From assembly GCF_030676415.1 (NCBI RefSeq), contig NZ_JAUUTW010000026.1, positions 16,409 to 80,408 of the forward strand: a stretch of 64,000 bases of DNA, written 5' to 3'. The position numbers and the translations under genes were made by a program. The stretch is from Peribacillus frigoritolerans (GTDB lineage: Bacteria > Bacillota > Bacilli > Bacillales > DSM-1321). The notes under the pieces are model-generated. The model had not been told where the DNA came from. It saw only the letters and a program-made list of their open reading frames with translations, and did not search any database. Below are positions 7,746 to 15,320 of the stretch, in pieces (the stretch's first letter is position 1; each line of letters opens with the position of its first letter).

Positions 7746-8411
7746 TTAATTAACTTGACTACCCATCAAAATATCCTTTAACTGGCTTACACTTTTGACA
7801 ATATGAGTAGGGTTAGAATGACTTAGTTCTTCAAATGAACCATATCCATAAGTTACTCCAATAGAGTTAATTCCAGTGTTATTTGCACCAATAATATCGT
7901 GCTTCCTGTCGCCAATCATAATAAAGTCACTAAGCGTATGTTTCTTGTACTTATCTAGTATGTATTGAATTATTTCAGTTTTTGACGCTCTTGTTCCATC
8001 AAGGTTACTTCCGACAATAAGTTCAAAATATTGATCAATATTAAAGTACTTTAGTATTTGTTCAGCAAATACAGTAGGCTTTGAAGTTGCTACAACTAAA
8101 GTAAATTGTTGTTCTTTTAACGATTTTAATAGTGATGCAATATTTGAATATAACTCATTCTCAAACATTCCCTTTTCCTTAAACCTCTCCCTATATAATT
8201 CAATTGCTTTTTGTGTGTTTTTCTCGCCAAAATCGTAATATTCAGCAAATGAAACTTGTAGTGGTGGACCAATAAAACATTCAAGTTTATCAATGTCAGG
8301 CTCAACAATGTTCATTTTTTGTAATGCATATTGAACCGATTTAGTTATTCCTACCTTGGGGTCTGAAAGTGTTCCGTCTAAATCAAATAAAATTACTTTG
8401 TAATTATTCAT
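7746..8411 (-). CDS. HAD-superfamily phosphatase (phosphoglycolate phosphatase-like)
   Basis: A 221-residue haloacid dehalogenase hydrolase with all four motifs: FDLDGTL (nucleophile Asp10 and acid Asp12), VVATSKP (motif II), the Lys in RASKTE, and MIGDRKHD (motif IV). A helical cap lies between motif I and II, giving subclass I. Such enzymes dephosphorylate phosphoglycolate, nucleotides or sugar phosphates; a closer match to 5'-nucleotidase-like proteins is possible. Length is normal and the gene seems intact. Confidence 0.85.
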   Translation of the reverse strand: MNNYKVILFDLDGTLSDPKVGITKSVQYALQKMNIVEPDIDKLECFIGPPLQVSFAEYYDFGEKNTQKAIELYRERFKEKGMFENELYSNIASLLKSLKEQQFTLVVATSKPTVFAEQILKYFNIDQYFELIVGSNLDGTRASKTEIIQYILDKYKKHTLSDFIMIGDRKHDIIGANNTGINSIGVTYGYGSFEELSHSNPTHIVKSVSQLKDILMGSQVN

Positions 8412-8487
8412 ATTAAACTCCCTTATTATATCTAATAGTCACCCTAATTTTACCATAGTAATTAGAAATAAGTTCCAACTCTTGTTG

Positions 8488-8508
8488 AACTATCCTGCCC
8501 CTTTAGTT
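8488..8508 (-). repeat. Collapsed attC-like element, copy 11
   Basis: AACTATCCTGCCCCTTTAGT runs straight into TTAAGTACATTTCTTCACAA, the right flank of copies 9 and 12. The central hairpin and inner right core are missing, as in copy 5. Confidence 0.8.
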
Positions 8509-8603
8509 TAAGTACATTTCTTCACAATCTCACAAACACATTAGCATAATATATCCAGTTTTGCTTGGAAGTCTTATTTAATTAAATAGCTCTATTCATT
8601 AAA

Positions 8604-8642
8604 AAAGAGCGCAATTCTTATACCAGAAATGCGCCCTTTTGC
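8604..8642. terminator. Rho-independent terminator after lspA
   Basis: AAAGAGCGCAATTCTTATACCAGAAATGCGCCCTTTT forms a stem (GGGCGCATTTC/GAATTGCGC) with T runs; it lies 50 bp past the lspA stop in the minus direction. Confidence 0.75.
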
Positions 8643-8689
8643 TTAATAACAAAACTAATATGTTCTCAGCTTTTGATTTTGTCTTTAAT

Positions 8690-9163
8690 TTAAATTTGTT
8701 GATTCACGTTCTTCTTTTGTTTGTCTTCAAAAAACATATGAATAAATAATAGAGAAACTCCAATACAAAGAGAGGAATCTGCTACGTTAAATATAGGAAA
8801 TGGGTATGATCCAATGTAAGTTTGTATGAAGTCCACAACTTCTTTATGGAAAATACGGTCTACGAAATTCCCTATAGCCCCACCTAACATAAGTCCAAGT
8901 GCAATTCCTATTAAACGCTGATTTCTTACATACTTTTGGATATAAATCACAAGTCCGATTACTACGATAACGGTGATAACATAAAAGAACCACATCTGAT
9001 TTTGAAGAATTCCCCAAGCAGCACCTTGATTACGAGATGACGTAATATACAAAACGTTTTCGATAACCGGAATACTTTCTCCGATCTCCAATTCTTTAAC
9101 AATAAGCCATTTTGTAAACTGATCAAGTGTAATGATAATAAGGGCGATAATATAGTAAAGCAC
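8690..9163 (-). CDS. lspA: Lipoprotein signal peptidase (signal peptidase II)
   Basis: A 157-residue, four-helix membrane protein with LspA signatures: N-terminal [16 protein letters not shown] (the conserved NxGAAF-like box), [10 protein letters not shown] and FNVADSS carrying the two catalytic aspartates. It cleaves diacylglyceryl-modified prolipoproteins in the membrane. This is likely an accessory copy next to several small lipoprotein genes (6620, 7237). Intact, with its own terminator. Confidence 0.93.
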   Translation of the reverse strand: MLYYIIALIIITLDQFTKWLIVKELEIGESIPVIENVLYITSSRNQGAAWGILQNQMWFFYVITVIVVIGLVIYIQKYVRNQRLIGIALGLMLGGAIGNFVDRIFHKEVVDFIQTYIGSYPFPIFNVADSSLCIGVSLLFIHMFFEDKQKKNVNQQI

Positions 9164-9251
9164 AAGCTTTCCCCAACTTTCCTAGAATATAACTTTGAAC
9201 TATTACCTTACTGCTATTACTTTACCATAAAAAACCAAATTTTATATCTTA

Positions 9252-9334
9252 AACTAATCTGCCCCGGTAGTCACATAAAAAGAAAAATCTTCCTTAAAGA
9301 CAGCTCTGATCTTCAGCTAAAGCACCCGTTAGTT
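9252..9334 (-). repeat. attC-like cassette element, copy 12
   Basis: AACTAATCTGCCCCGGTAGT, centre TCCTTAAAGACAGCTCTGA, inner AGCTAAA, right end GCACCCGTTAGTT then TAAGTACATTTATTCACAA. Confidence 0.85.
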
Positions 9335-9374
9335 TAAGTACATTTATTCACAATCACAAAGTCTAAATAAGTGT

Positions 9375-9622
9375 TTATAATTTTAGAAACCTCATTGATT
9401 TGCAGGTAGGACATTGGGCTGTTGAAATATCGGTTTCATAATTCACCCAATCATAATTACAATTAGAACAGTGTAGAACTATATGCTTTTTTTGTATTCT
9501 TTTGATTCTTTTATATATAACTCATAATCTTGAGGGAACATATCTGCTAATGTACGAAATACAAAATTACTATCGCACTTACGTCCGTTCCAATATTCTT
9601 TACCACCTTTATATTCAATCAT
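9375..9622 (-). pseudogene. Frameshifted small zinc-ribbon protein gene
   Basis: ATG at 9622 after AGGAGG gives a 47-residue frame (MIEYKGGKEYWNGRKC...) that stops at 9479. One frame over, the reading continues with HCSNCNYDW...QCPTCKS, a CxxC...CxxC zinc ribbon, to a stop at 9375. The two frames meet at a run of seven A's; eight would join them into one ~81-residue protein. So this is either a one-base deletion, a sequencing error, or slippage at the A run. Confidence 0.65.
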
Positions 9623-9642
9623 ATTTTACACTTCCTCCTACT

Positions 9643-9709
9643 ATTAGTTCCATAAAGAAAAGGCTGCCATAAAGACAGGTCCGATCTTAAGCTAACGCAC
9701 CTGATTGTT
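9643..9709 (-). repeat. Truncated attC-like element, copy 13
   Basis: The left outer core and CTGCCCC spacer are missing: ATTAGTTCCATAAAGAAAAG directly follows the ribosome site of the zinc-ribbon gene. Centre GGCTGCCATAAAGACAGG, inner AGCTAAC and right end GCACCTGATTGTT remain. Confidence 0.75.
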
Positions 9710-9721
9710 GAATAGTAAGAT

Positions 9722-10192
9722 CTATTCAAATAATGGAACTTTTGGGTCTATCCCATAACAATGAACAAGCATAGAGTGTAATTGCCCTCTGTGATGATAA
9801 ACGTGAGCTACAATCTCTAACAACCATTCATAACGTGAGTATGTAACACCCCAATAAGAAGTAATTTCCTCTTGAAGTTCGACTTCTGTAAAATTCATAA
9901 ATTTATCTTCTAAAAATTGATGATTTTTTATCAATGCTTCTTTCATCTCATATAGGCTTTTATATGAAATACTTGAATAAAACTTATTCATCTTGTCTTG
10001 GGATTCCCCGTCCGATATAAGCGAATCAGCTTCACAAATTATAGCAATGTGTTCTAATAGCTCTCCTATTGAATGCTTATTGGGTGTAGGTCTTTTTTGT
10101 AAGTCATTTTCTTCTAACTTTTCTATCATCTCAGCAATTGTCGTTATAGCCACTTTAATTTGATTTAATGCACTCTTACAATACGTATTCAT
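9722..10192 (-). CDS. DinB-like family protein
   Basis: A 156-residue helical bundle protein. HSIGELLEHIAI near residue 40-50 and IVAHVYHHRGQLHSML near residue 128 supply the three histidines of the DinB/YfiT metal site. The family includes thiol transferases (bacillithiol-dependent) and DNA-damage-induced proteins. Function of this one is unknown. Complete gene followed by copy 13. Confidence 0.8.
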   Translation of the reverse strand: MNTYCKSALNQIKVAITTIAEMIEKLEENDLQKRPTPNKHSIGELLEHIAIICEADSLISDGESQDKMNKFYSSISYKSLYEMKEALIKNHQFLEDKFMNFTEVELQEEITSYWGVTYSRYEWLLEIVAHVYHHRGQLHSMLVHCYGIDPKVPLFE

Positions 10193-10261
10193 CTCATCCT
10201 CCTTTACTTCAAATAAATAATAATATAGGTTCGCATTTAATTTTAGCTTTATCCTCTATTC

Positions 10262-10332
10262 AACTAACCTGCCCCGTTAGTGCCATAAGGGTTGCCTCTG
10301 CAACCTCCCTTATTGAAAAGCACTTGTTAATG
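10262..10332 (-). repeat. attC-like cassette element, copy 14
   Basis: AACTAACCTGCCCCGTTAGT, centre GGGTTGCCTCTGCAACC, right end GCACTTGTTAATG. It lies 10 bp beyond the GrpB-like stop. Confidence 0.85.
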
Positions 10333-10341
10333 ACAGAAGTT

Positions 10342-10863
10342 TTATTTATTTTTTTGTTCTTCTTTTGCTTTTTCAAGGACATTTTGTATAAACGGTTCTT
10401 TTGCTTGAGTATATCTGGTTCTGTCTAAGTAGTGCTCTAAAGCCAAATCCTTTTTTAATTGATGGTATTGTTTAAGTACATCAGAATGAGTTCTTAAATA
10501 ATTTCTAAACAAAATATTATTATTCCAATGTCTACTTTCAAACTTGTAAATATGTAAATGGTGTGTACCTGCTCTCCATTGTCCTTTTCTAAAAAAACGC
10601 CTTTCTGGAAATTCCTTATGAGCTACAAATTCATACCCTATTTGTTTTAAGGGTTCAATAAATTTGTCCACTTCGTCTAAATTAGTAACGCCAACCATTA
10701 TATCCAAAATGGGTTTTGCTCCTAATCCAATAACCGATGTACTCCCAATATGCTCAATGCATATATTGTTCTCTTTTAAGACCCCCATTATCTTCTTTTT
10801 TTCCTGCTCGTATTCCTTCGACCAATTTGGATTATAATTTTCGATTACAACTGGTTTTTCCAT
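10342..10863 (-). CDS. GrpB/UPF0157-type nucleotidyltransferase-like protein
   Basis: A 173-residue protein of the GrpB (UPF0157) family: YNPNWSKEYEQEKKKI, then IEHIGSTSVIGLGAKPILDI, the family hallmark and a nucleotidyltransferase-type GS...D motif; later AGTHHLHIY. Start ATG 10863 is preferred to 10881 because GGGTGGGA precedes it. These proteins resemble minimal nucleotidyltransferases; a biochemical role is not established to my knowledge. Confidence 0.85.
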   Translation of the reverse strand: MEKPVVIENYNPNWSKEYEQEKKKIMGVLKENNICIEHIGSTSVIGLGAKPILDIMVGVTNLDEVDKFIEPLKQIGYEFVAHKEFPERRFFRKGQWRAGTHHLHIYKFESRHWNNNILFRNYLRTHSDVLKQYHQLKKDLALEHYLDRTRYTQAKEPFIQNVLEKAKEEQKNK

Positions 10864-10910
10864 ATTTCCCACCCATATCATTTAATAGAAATTATTATAT
10901 CTTGTTTTTC

Positions 10911-10989
10911 CACTATCCTGCCCCGTTAGTGCCATAAGAAAAAGGCTGCCGCAGCAACCTTCCTTATTGAAGTAAAGCACCCGTTTGTT
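10911..10989 (-). repeat. attC-like cassette element, copy 15
   Basis: CACTATCCTGCCCCGTTAGT, centre GGCTGCCGCAGCAACC, right end GCACCCGTTTGTT. Confidence 0.85.
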
Positions 10990-11042
10990 GAACAAAGAAC
11001 TTTTATTTTTTCTGTTAATTGACTTGAAAAAATAACCAATTT

Positions 11043-11213
11043 TTATTCATTACAAGCATTGGTTGTTTCGTCACCAAATACTTTGGCAATTGTGTTCGAA
11101 ATTCCCTGTGCCCCTAAACACATTTTATATTCTGATTCATCTGATATTCCAAAATTAAGGACTATACTTACTATAATTACGAATGATGCTACTGCAAATA
11201 ATATATTCTTCAC
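11043..11213 (-). CDS. Small membrane/exported peptide (56 aa)
   Basis: GTG at 11213 follows AAAGGAG at 9 nt. The product has a short basic start, a hydrophobic helix (FAVASFVIIVSIVLNFG) and a polar C-terminal half with two cysteines (KMCLGAQG, TNACNE). It could be a membrane-anchored or secreted peptide with a disulfide. An ATG 21 nt upstream is less likely because the ribosome site lies after it. Confidence 0.6.
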   Translation of the reverse strand: MKNILFAVASFVIIVSIVLNFGISDESEYKMCLGAQGISNTIAKVFGDETTNACNE

Positions 11214-11390
11214 ATTGATATCTCCTTTAGACAAGAAATTATTTCCATCAAAAGCGTATCAAAGATTTACTAAGCCGTAAATACAGTTATAGACTTATAA
11301 AATATAAGACTTTAGTCGTAACTCCCATGCTATTATTAGATATGTTCCATCTTCTAACTTCCACACTATACTACAGTTATCCTTTTTTTT

Positions 11391-11413
11391 AGTAACCTGC
11401 TCCGGTGTTATTC
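11391..11413 (-). repeat. Collapsed attC-like element, copy 16
   Basis: AGTAACCTGCTCCGGTGTTA then TTCAACAATATGGCCC: one core pair only, without the variable centre. About 165 bp further, GTTGTTCCACAATCGGGC (11569-11586) resembles this right flank, so the 11.4-11.6 kb interval may be a diverged ORF-less unit. Confidence 0.55.
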
Positions 11414-11892
11414 AACAATATGGCCCTTTTCTGGAATATCATTATGTTATTTTTACCATAAAAGTCCTTTAGACAAATTACTGTGTAATGACAATAAAGT
11501 TGTTTAATTTTTGGTGCAATTGCTGAATAACACCTCATAGATGTAACAATAAAGTCGTTTAAATTGATGGGTTGTTCCACAATCGGGCTTTAATGGAATA
11601 ATGGTCACAAAAATAATCAAACTTTTTTATAAAAGAATGCTTCAATTGAATATATTAAAAGCGTATTTTGATCAATCTTTTTTCAAAACACGCTCTTTCT
11701 TTTAATCATTTATTAAGGTTATTAGCATCAATTTGATCGAACATTATTCTAAAGCAACATCAAAGTCAAATTGGACTCTTTTATCCATAATTATCTCTCC
11801 TTTAAAACCATTCTTAAAGCCTTTGCATTATTGTAATCATGGTCTAACTATTTTTATGGGTAATTCATCTCCGTGGTTCTGTGTAATCAACT
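11414..11892. other. Gene-poor interval with one terminator and a 14-codon ORF
   Basis: No convincing gene is present. A 14-codon minus-strand ORF (MDKRVQFDFDVALE) has a strong AAAGGAG site at about 11800 and stops at 11748, which looks like the beginning of a truncated gene. The terminator at 11646-11704 lies beyond it. Confidence 0.4.
11646..11704. terminator. Terminator hairpin shared with 58219-58262
   Basis: AAGCGTATTTTGATCAATC - loop - AAAACACGCTCTTTC. A clearly related hairpin in opposite orientation occurs at 58219-58262 (GAGCGCGTTTT...AAAACACGCTC). Confidence 0.7.
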
Positions 11893-12858
11893 TCAGTTGG
11901 ACTCATCTCGAAGGGCTCGACGGCGTTCGTGCAGCACCAGCAGGATAATCATCCCCATTATTACACCTAAGACGATGCCGGCCTGTGTGGTCAACAACCA
12001 TGCCAATGGGTACTCTGGGGAGGGTGGCGCATCGAGTCGAACTGAAGATAAGGCGGAATAGAGGTTGTTGGAGAACAACGCTCCCGATGAAATCCATGCC
12101 GCTGCCATAGGGGGTAGAAACCACCTCGACCCACGGCGGGATGCTACCACCAGTATGCCCCACGCACCTGCAAAGGACCACACGCCTATACTCAATGACA
12201 GCAGGTGCCACCACACATCGCGTTCACCCATGGTTGCCGGGTCGATGCCGAAAGAGCCACCAACCGCCCAAAACACCTTGATGACACCGAGCAGAATGCA
12301 GCCGGCAGCGACGATCCTAGCCAAGATGATCTGCAGTTGTCGAGTATTGCCCGGCAACTCCTTGTAGTCGGTTGTGCCACTCAGCGCCTCTGGCCAACGT
12401 GCCTTTGCATACCCCGCCAATGCAATCGGCAGGAAGATGCCGATCCCGAAAAGTGAGATCATGACGAAGATCTGCTCGTATACCCAGAAGTCGGCGGCAC
12501 CTGCCTCTTGATCCCGGATCATAGCTGCAGGGCCCAGAACCGGTGCAATCAACAGCATGGGAACGAGCAAACCGGTACCAACCCAAATGGGTAGAGCAAC
12601 CAACCACGCAGGTAGCCGCTCCCCCCACGGCCTGCAGAACGCCATTGCAAGAAGGATACCAATCGCAGCGAGAACGGCGGTTACTGCGTTTATAATGCGC
12701 CAGCTGGCGTCACCCATTTGCTCGGTTGGAAGGAAGAGACCGAAAGTCCATACGATTTTGATCAGCAGGTAAGGTGTTACTGCTATTGCGGCACCATAAC
12801 CGCAGATTCTACGCAACCTCATCAATCTTGAGGCCTGCCTCTCTGCACTAATAGTCAC
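11893..12858 (-). CDS. GC-rich polytopic membrane protein, horizontally acquired
   Basis: A 321-residue integral membrane protein with about 8 hydrophobic helices and no signature I can name. GTG start at 12858 with GAGGAG eight bases before. Its base composition and codon use (many GCC, CTG, GGC codons; Trp and Arg rich) contrast sharply with the AT-rich neighbours, pointing to recent transfer from a GC-richer donor. It lies between elements 16 and 17, in the same strand as the cassette genes, so it behaves as cassette cargo. Confidence 0.65.
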   Translation of the reverse strand: MTISAERQASRLMRLRRICGYGAAIAVTPYLLIKIVWTFGLFLPTEQMGDASWRIINAVTAVLAAIGILLAMAFCRPWGERLPAWLVALPIWVGTGLLVPMLLIAPVLGPAAMIRDQEAGAADFWVYEQIFVMISLFGIGIFLPIALAGYAKARWPEALSGTTDYKELPGNTRQLQIILARIVAAGCILLGVIKVFWAVGGSFGIDPATMGERDVWWHLLSLSIGVWSFAGAWGILVVASRRGSRWFLPPMAAAWISSGALFSNNLYSALSSVRLDAPPSPEYPLAWLLTTQAGIVLGVIMGMIILLVLHERRRALRDESN

Positions 12859-13134
12859 CTTCTCATCTCCTCTACAAGTTCTAACTCACTTTGTTTCATA
12901 ATTATTTATTCACTCCTATCCTAATGCCTTTAACGCTTTTAAACCTTTCTTGTACAACTTTCAAGTACTTATATTTCCAAGACTCATATTAGTGCCTTCC
13001 TTACATAACATAGTTACTCTAGATTATCGAATAAAATATCATAACTCTAAATTAACTTCGATTTCCCTTTGAGTAATCCCTTCCTTAATTCCATTAAATG
13101 GCCCAATTGTTGAACAACTCCATATGCACTCTTG

Positions 13135-13213
13135 AACTATCCTGCCCCGTTAGTTCCATAAGAAAAAGCTGCCTAAAAACAGACCCGCTCTTCAGCTAAC
13201 GTACCCGTTAGCA
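13135..13213 (-). repeat. attC-like cassette element, copy 17
   Basis: AACTATCCTGCCCCGTTAGT, centre AGCTGCCTAAAAACAGACC, inner AGCTAAC, right end GTACCCGTTAGCA. Confidence 0.85.
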
Positions 13214-13439
13214 CAAGAACGAATAAGAGAAGTAATAGGATTATATAACAATTTAGTAAACTAGCATTATTTTAAAATGATGGCTTTTTTGATGTTATTA
13301 ATACAAAATATTTGTCTTAAGAGCACTGCTGGATTACAAAAAAGTGCTTATGGTACTCCAAAGTGCGTACTTCTCAAGTGTGGTTTCTTGATGCAAAATA
13401 ACAGTGAACAAAGCACATTACAGAAGGAGCTGAAACACT

Positions 13440-14510
13440 ATGAATAATGAATCTCAAACAACACGCAAAGTCGCCTTGGTTGTAGGCGCAAATGGTGTTA
13501 TCGGACGCAACCTTATTGATCACCTCATTACTCTCCCTGACTGGGACGTGATCGGCGTATCGCGTCGAGGCGGAGAGTCTGTCGGCCGTGTCCGGTATGT
13601 GGCTGCAGATCTACTCAATATAGACGACACCCGCGAGAAGCTAAACAGTTTAACTGAGGTAACACACATCTTCTATGCCGCCTATCAGGACCGTCCAACT
13701 TGGGCCGAACTTGTTCCGCCCAACCTCGCCATGCTAGTGAATACCGTAGAGGCGATAGAACCAATCGCGTCGGGTTTAAAACATGTCAGTTTGATGCAGG
13801 GATACAAGGTATACGGCGCACATCTCGGCCCGTTCAAGACCCCTGCTCGTGAGACAGACGCTAACCATATGCCACCCGAGTTCAATATTGATCAGCAAGA
13901 TTTCTTAGAACAAAGGCAAAAAGGAAAGGCTTGGACTTGGTCGGCGCTCCGTCCTTCTGTAGTCTGCGGTTTCTCGCTTGGAAATCCGATGAACCTCGCC
14001 ATGGTTATTGCGATCTACGCCTCAATTTCGAAGGAGCTTGGACTTCCGCTACGGTTTCCGGGCAAACCGGGTGCTTATGACAGCCTCTTGGAGATGACAG
14101 ATGCGGGGCTTCTCGCGAAGGCAACAGTATGGGCGGCGACAGAAGAGCGTTGTGCTAATCAGGCATTCAACATCACGAACGGCGATCTGTTCCGTTGGAA
14201 TGAATTATGGCCGAAGATCGCTCACTACTTCGGCTTGGAGACGGCGCCTCCGCTGCAGATGTCACTGGACGTTGTCATGGCGGACAAGGAGCAACTTTGG
14301 AACAAAATGGTCAATAAGCATGGGCTTGCTCAGCATTCCTATAAAGACGTATCCTCCTGGCGATTCGGTGATTTCGTGTTCTCTTGGGATTACGATTTCT
14401 TCGCCGACGGAACTAAGGCCCGTCGCTTAGGTTTTCACGAATTCGTCGATACCGAAGCGATGTTTATGAACATCTTCGACGACTTCCGTAAACGTAAAGT
14501 TATCCCATAA
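13440..14510 (+). CDS. NAD(P)-dependent SDR oxidoreductase, PRISE-like
   Basis: A 356-residue extended short-chain dehydrogenase. N-terminal GANGVIGRNL is the dinucleotide-binding glycine motif; LMQGYKVYGAHLGPFKTPAR resembles the active region of progesterone 5-beta-reductase/iridoid synthase-type (PRISE) enzymes, with Tyr in KVYG. Such enzymes reduce enones. Good AGAAGGAG ribosome site. GC is higher than the surroundings. It is the only intact gene of the array on the plus strand and converges with the HxlR-type regulator at 14550, which probably controls it. Confidence 0.85.
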   Translation: MNNESQTTRKVALVVGANGVIGRNLIDHLITLPDWDVIGVSRRGGESVGRVRYVAADLLNIDDTREKLNSLTEVTHIFYAAYQDRPTWAELVPPNLAMLVNTVEAIEPIASGLKHVSLMQGYKVYGAHLGPFKTPARETDANHMPPEFNIDQQDFLEQRQKGKAWTWSALRPSVVCGFSLGNPMNLAMVIAIYASISKELGLPLRFPGKPGAYDSLLEMTDAGLLAKATVWAATEERCANQAFNITNGDLFRWNELWPKIAHYFGLETAPPLQMSLDVVMADKEQLWNKMVNKHGLAQHSYKDVSSWRFGDFVFSWDYDFFADGTKARRLGFHEFVDTEAMFMNIFDDFRKRKVIP

Positions 14511-14514
14511 ACGA

Positions 14515-14549
14515 AAAGCCGGCCTTGTATATTATATTAGGTCGGCTTC
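14515..14549. terminator. Shared terminator between convergent genes
   Basis: AAAAGCCGGCC - loop - GGTCGGCTTCTT: inverted repeat between the two stop codons. Confidence 0.8.
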
Positions 14550-14930
14550 TTATATGTTATGTACGTCTTCAAGCTGTGGATTGGCTAGAACGGTAGCCCT
14601 TCCCCCGTACTTTCTCTCTATATGCGAATCCCCCCACCTACACATCAGATGCAGGATCTCCTTTAGACTCCAGCCGTAGTCGGTTAACTCATATTCGACT
14701 TTTGGTGGAACCTGATTGTAAGAAATGCGCAAGATGACGCCTTCCTCTTCAAGCTCCCGAAGTTGCTGTGTTAACATTTTTTGAGTAATTGCGGGTATCA
14801 AGCTTTTCAATTCATTGTTACGTTTCTTTCCAAATGTTAGATGAAAGAGAATTACGGGTTTCCACTTTCCTCCAATCACCTCCAAAGTTGCCTCTACCGC
14901 AGTGTTGTAAATCTTATTAGGATCCTTCAT
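14550..14930 (-). CDS. HxlR-family transcriptional regulator
   Basis: A 126-residue winged-helix protein with the family pattern: EVIGGKWKPVILFHL at residues 17-31, RNNELKSLIPAITQKMLT, LRELEEEGVI, and PPKVEYELTDYGWSL. HxlR regulators sense aldehydes, quinones or oxidants and often control a neighbouring oxidoreductase gene, here the convergent SDR. Start supported by an upstream AGGTAAGGTG-like site. No sensor cysteine is visible near the N-terminus, so the signal is unclear. Confidence 0.9.
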   Translation of the reverse strand: MKDPNKIYNTAVEATLEVIGGKWKPVILFHLTFGKKRNNELKSLIPAITQKMLTQQLRELEEEGVILRISYNQVPPKVEYELTDYGWSLKEILHLMCRWGDSHIERKYGGRATVLANPQLEDVHNI

Positions 14931-15044
14931 TACACACCTTACCTCCCTTTTAGAATATTTCGACTCAGGTCACTGGTAAACATCATATGAATTGGAGCCA
15001 TTAAATATCCGTTTTTGTACATTATAACTGCAAGCAAAATATTG

Positions 15045-15063
15045 CGCTATCCTGCCCCGTTAG
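15045..15063 (-). repeat. attC-like element, copy 18, left half (split by IS)
   Basis: GCTATCCTGCCCCGTTAG and then foreign sequence; the other half resumes at 16666. Confidence 0.75.
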
Positions 15064-15320
15064 CCATCCATGAAGCGCAAAAATCAGCGCTTCACCACAG
15101 AGAATGAAAATGGTTCAGAACCGTCAATACTGATTCTACGGCTGGGAGAGGAAGGTCGATGAACTATGGTGCGTTAGAGCCCATCCGTTAGTCTGACTCC
15201 AACGACCAAGGTGCACCACTGACTGTCGCTCCCTTTCGGGAAGCACACATGGTAGATTAATCCTATTCTGGTTTTTGCACCAGCTCCAATTATATTGAGA
15301 GCCGTAGAAGGATGTTTTCA
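15064..15320 (+). ncRNA. Candidate bridge RNA region of the IS110 element
   Basis: A 250-bp non-coding segment between the left end and the transposase start. IS110-group elements encode their target- and donor-binding bridge RNA here. Local hairpins are visible, for example GAAGCGC/GCGCTTC at 15070-15093 and GTCGCTCCCTTTCGGGAAGC near 15225. Target loops that pair with CCCCGTTAG would confirm it; I could not fold it. Confidence 0.5.

Noticed and set aside
11389..11580. 63-codon minus-strand ORF
   Set aside because: It covers the collapsed element and its repeat-like flank, has no ribosome site and unlikely composition.
650..13213. CRISPR array
   Set aside because: The repeats are about 80 bp, divergent in the centre, and separated by whole genes rather than short uniform spacers; no cas genes are present.
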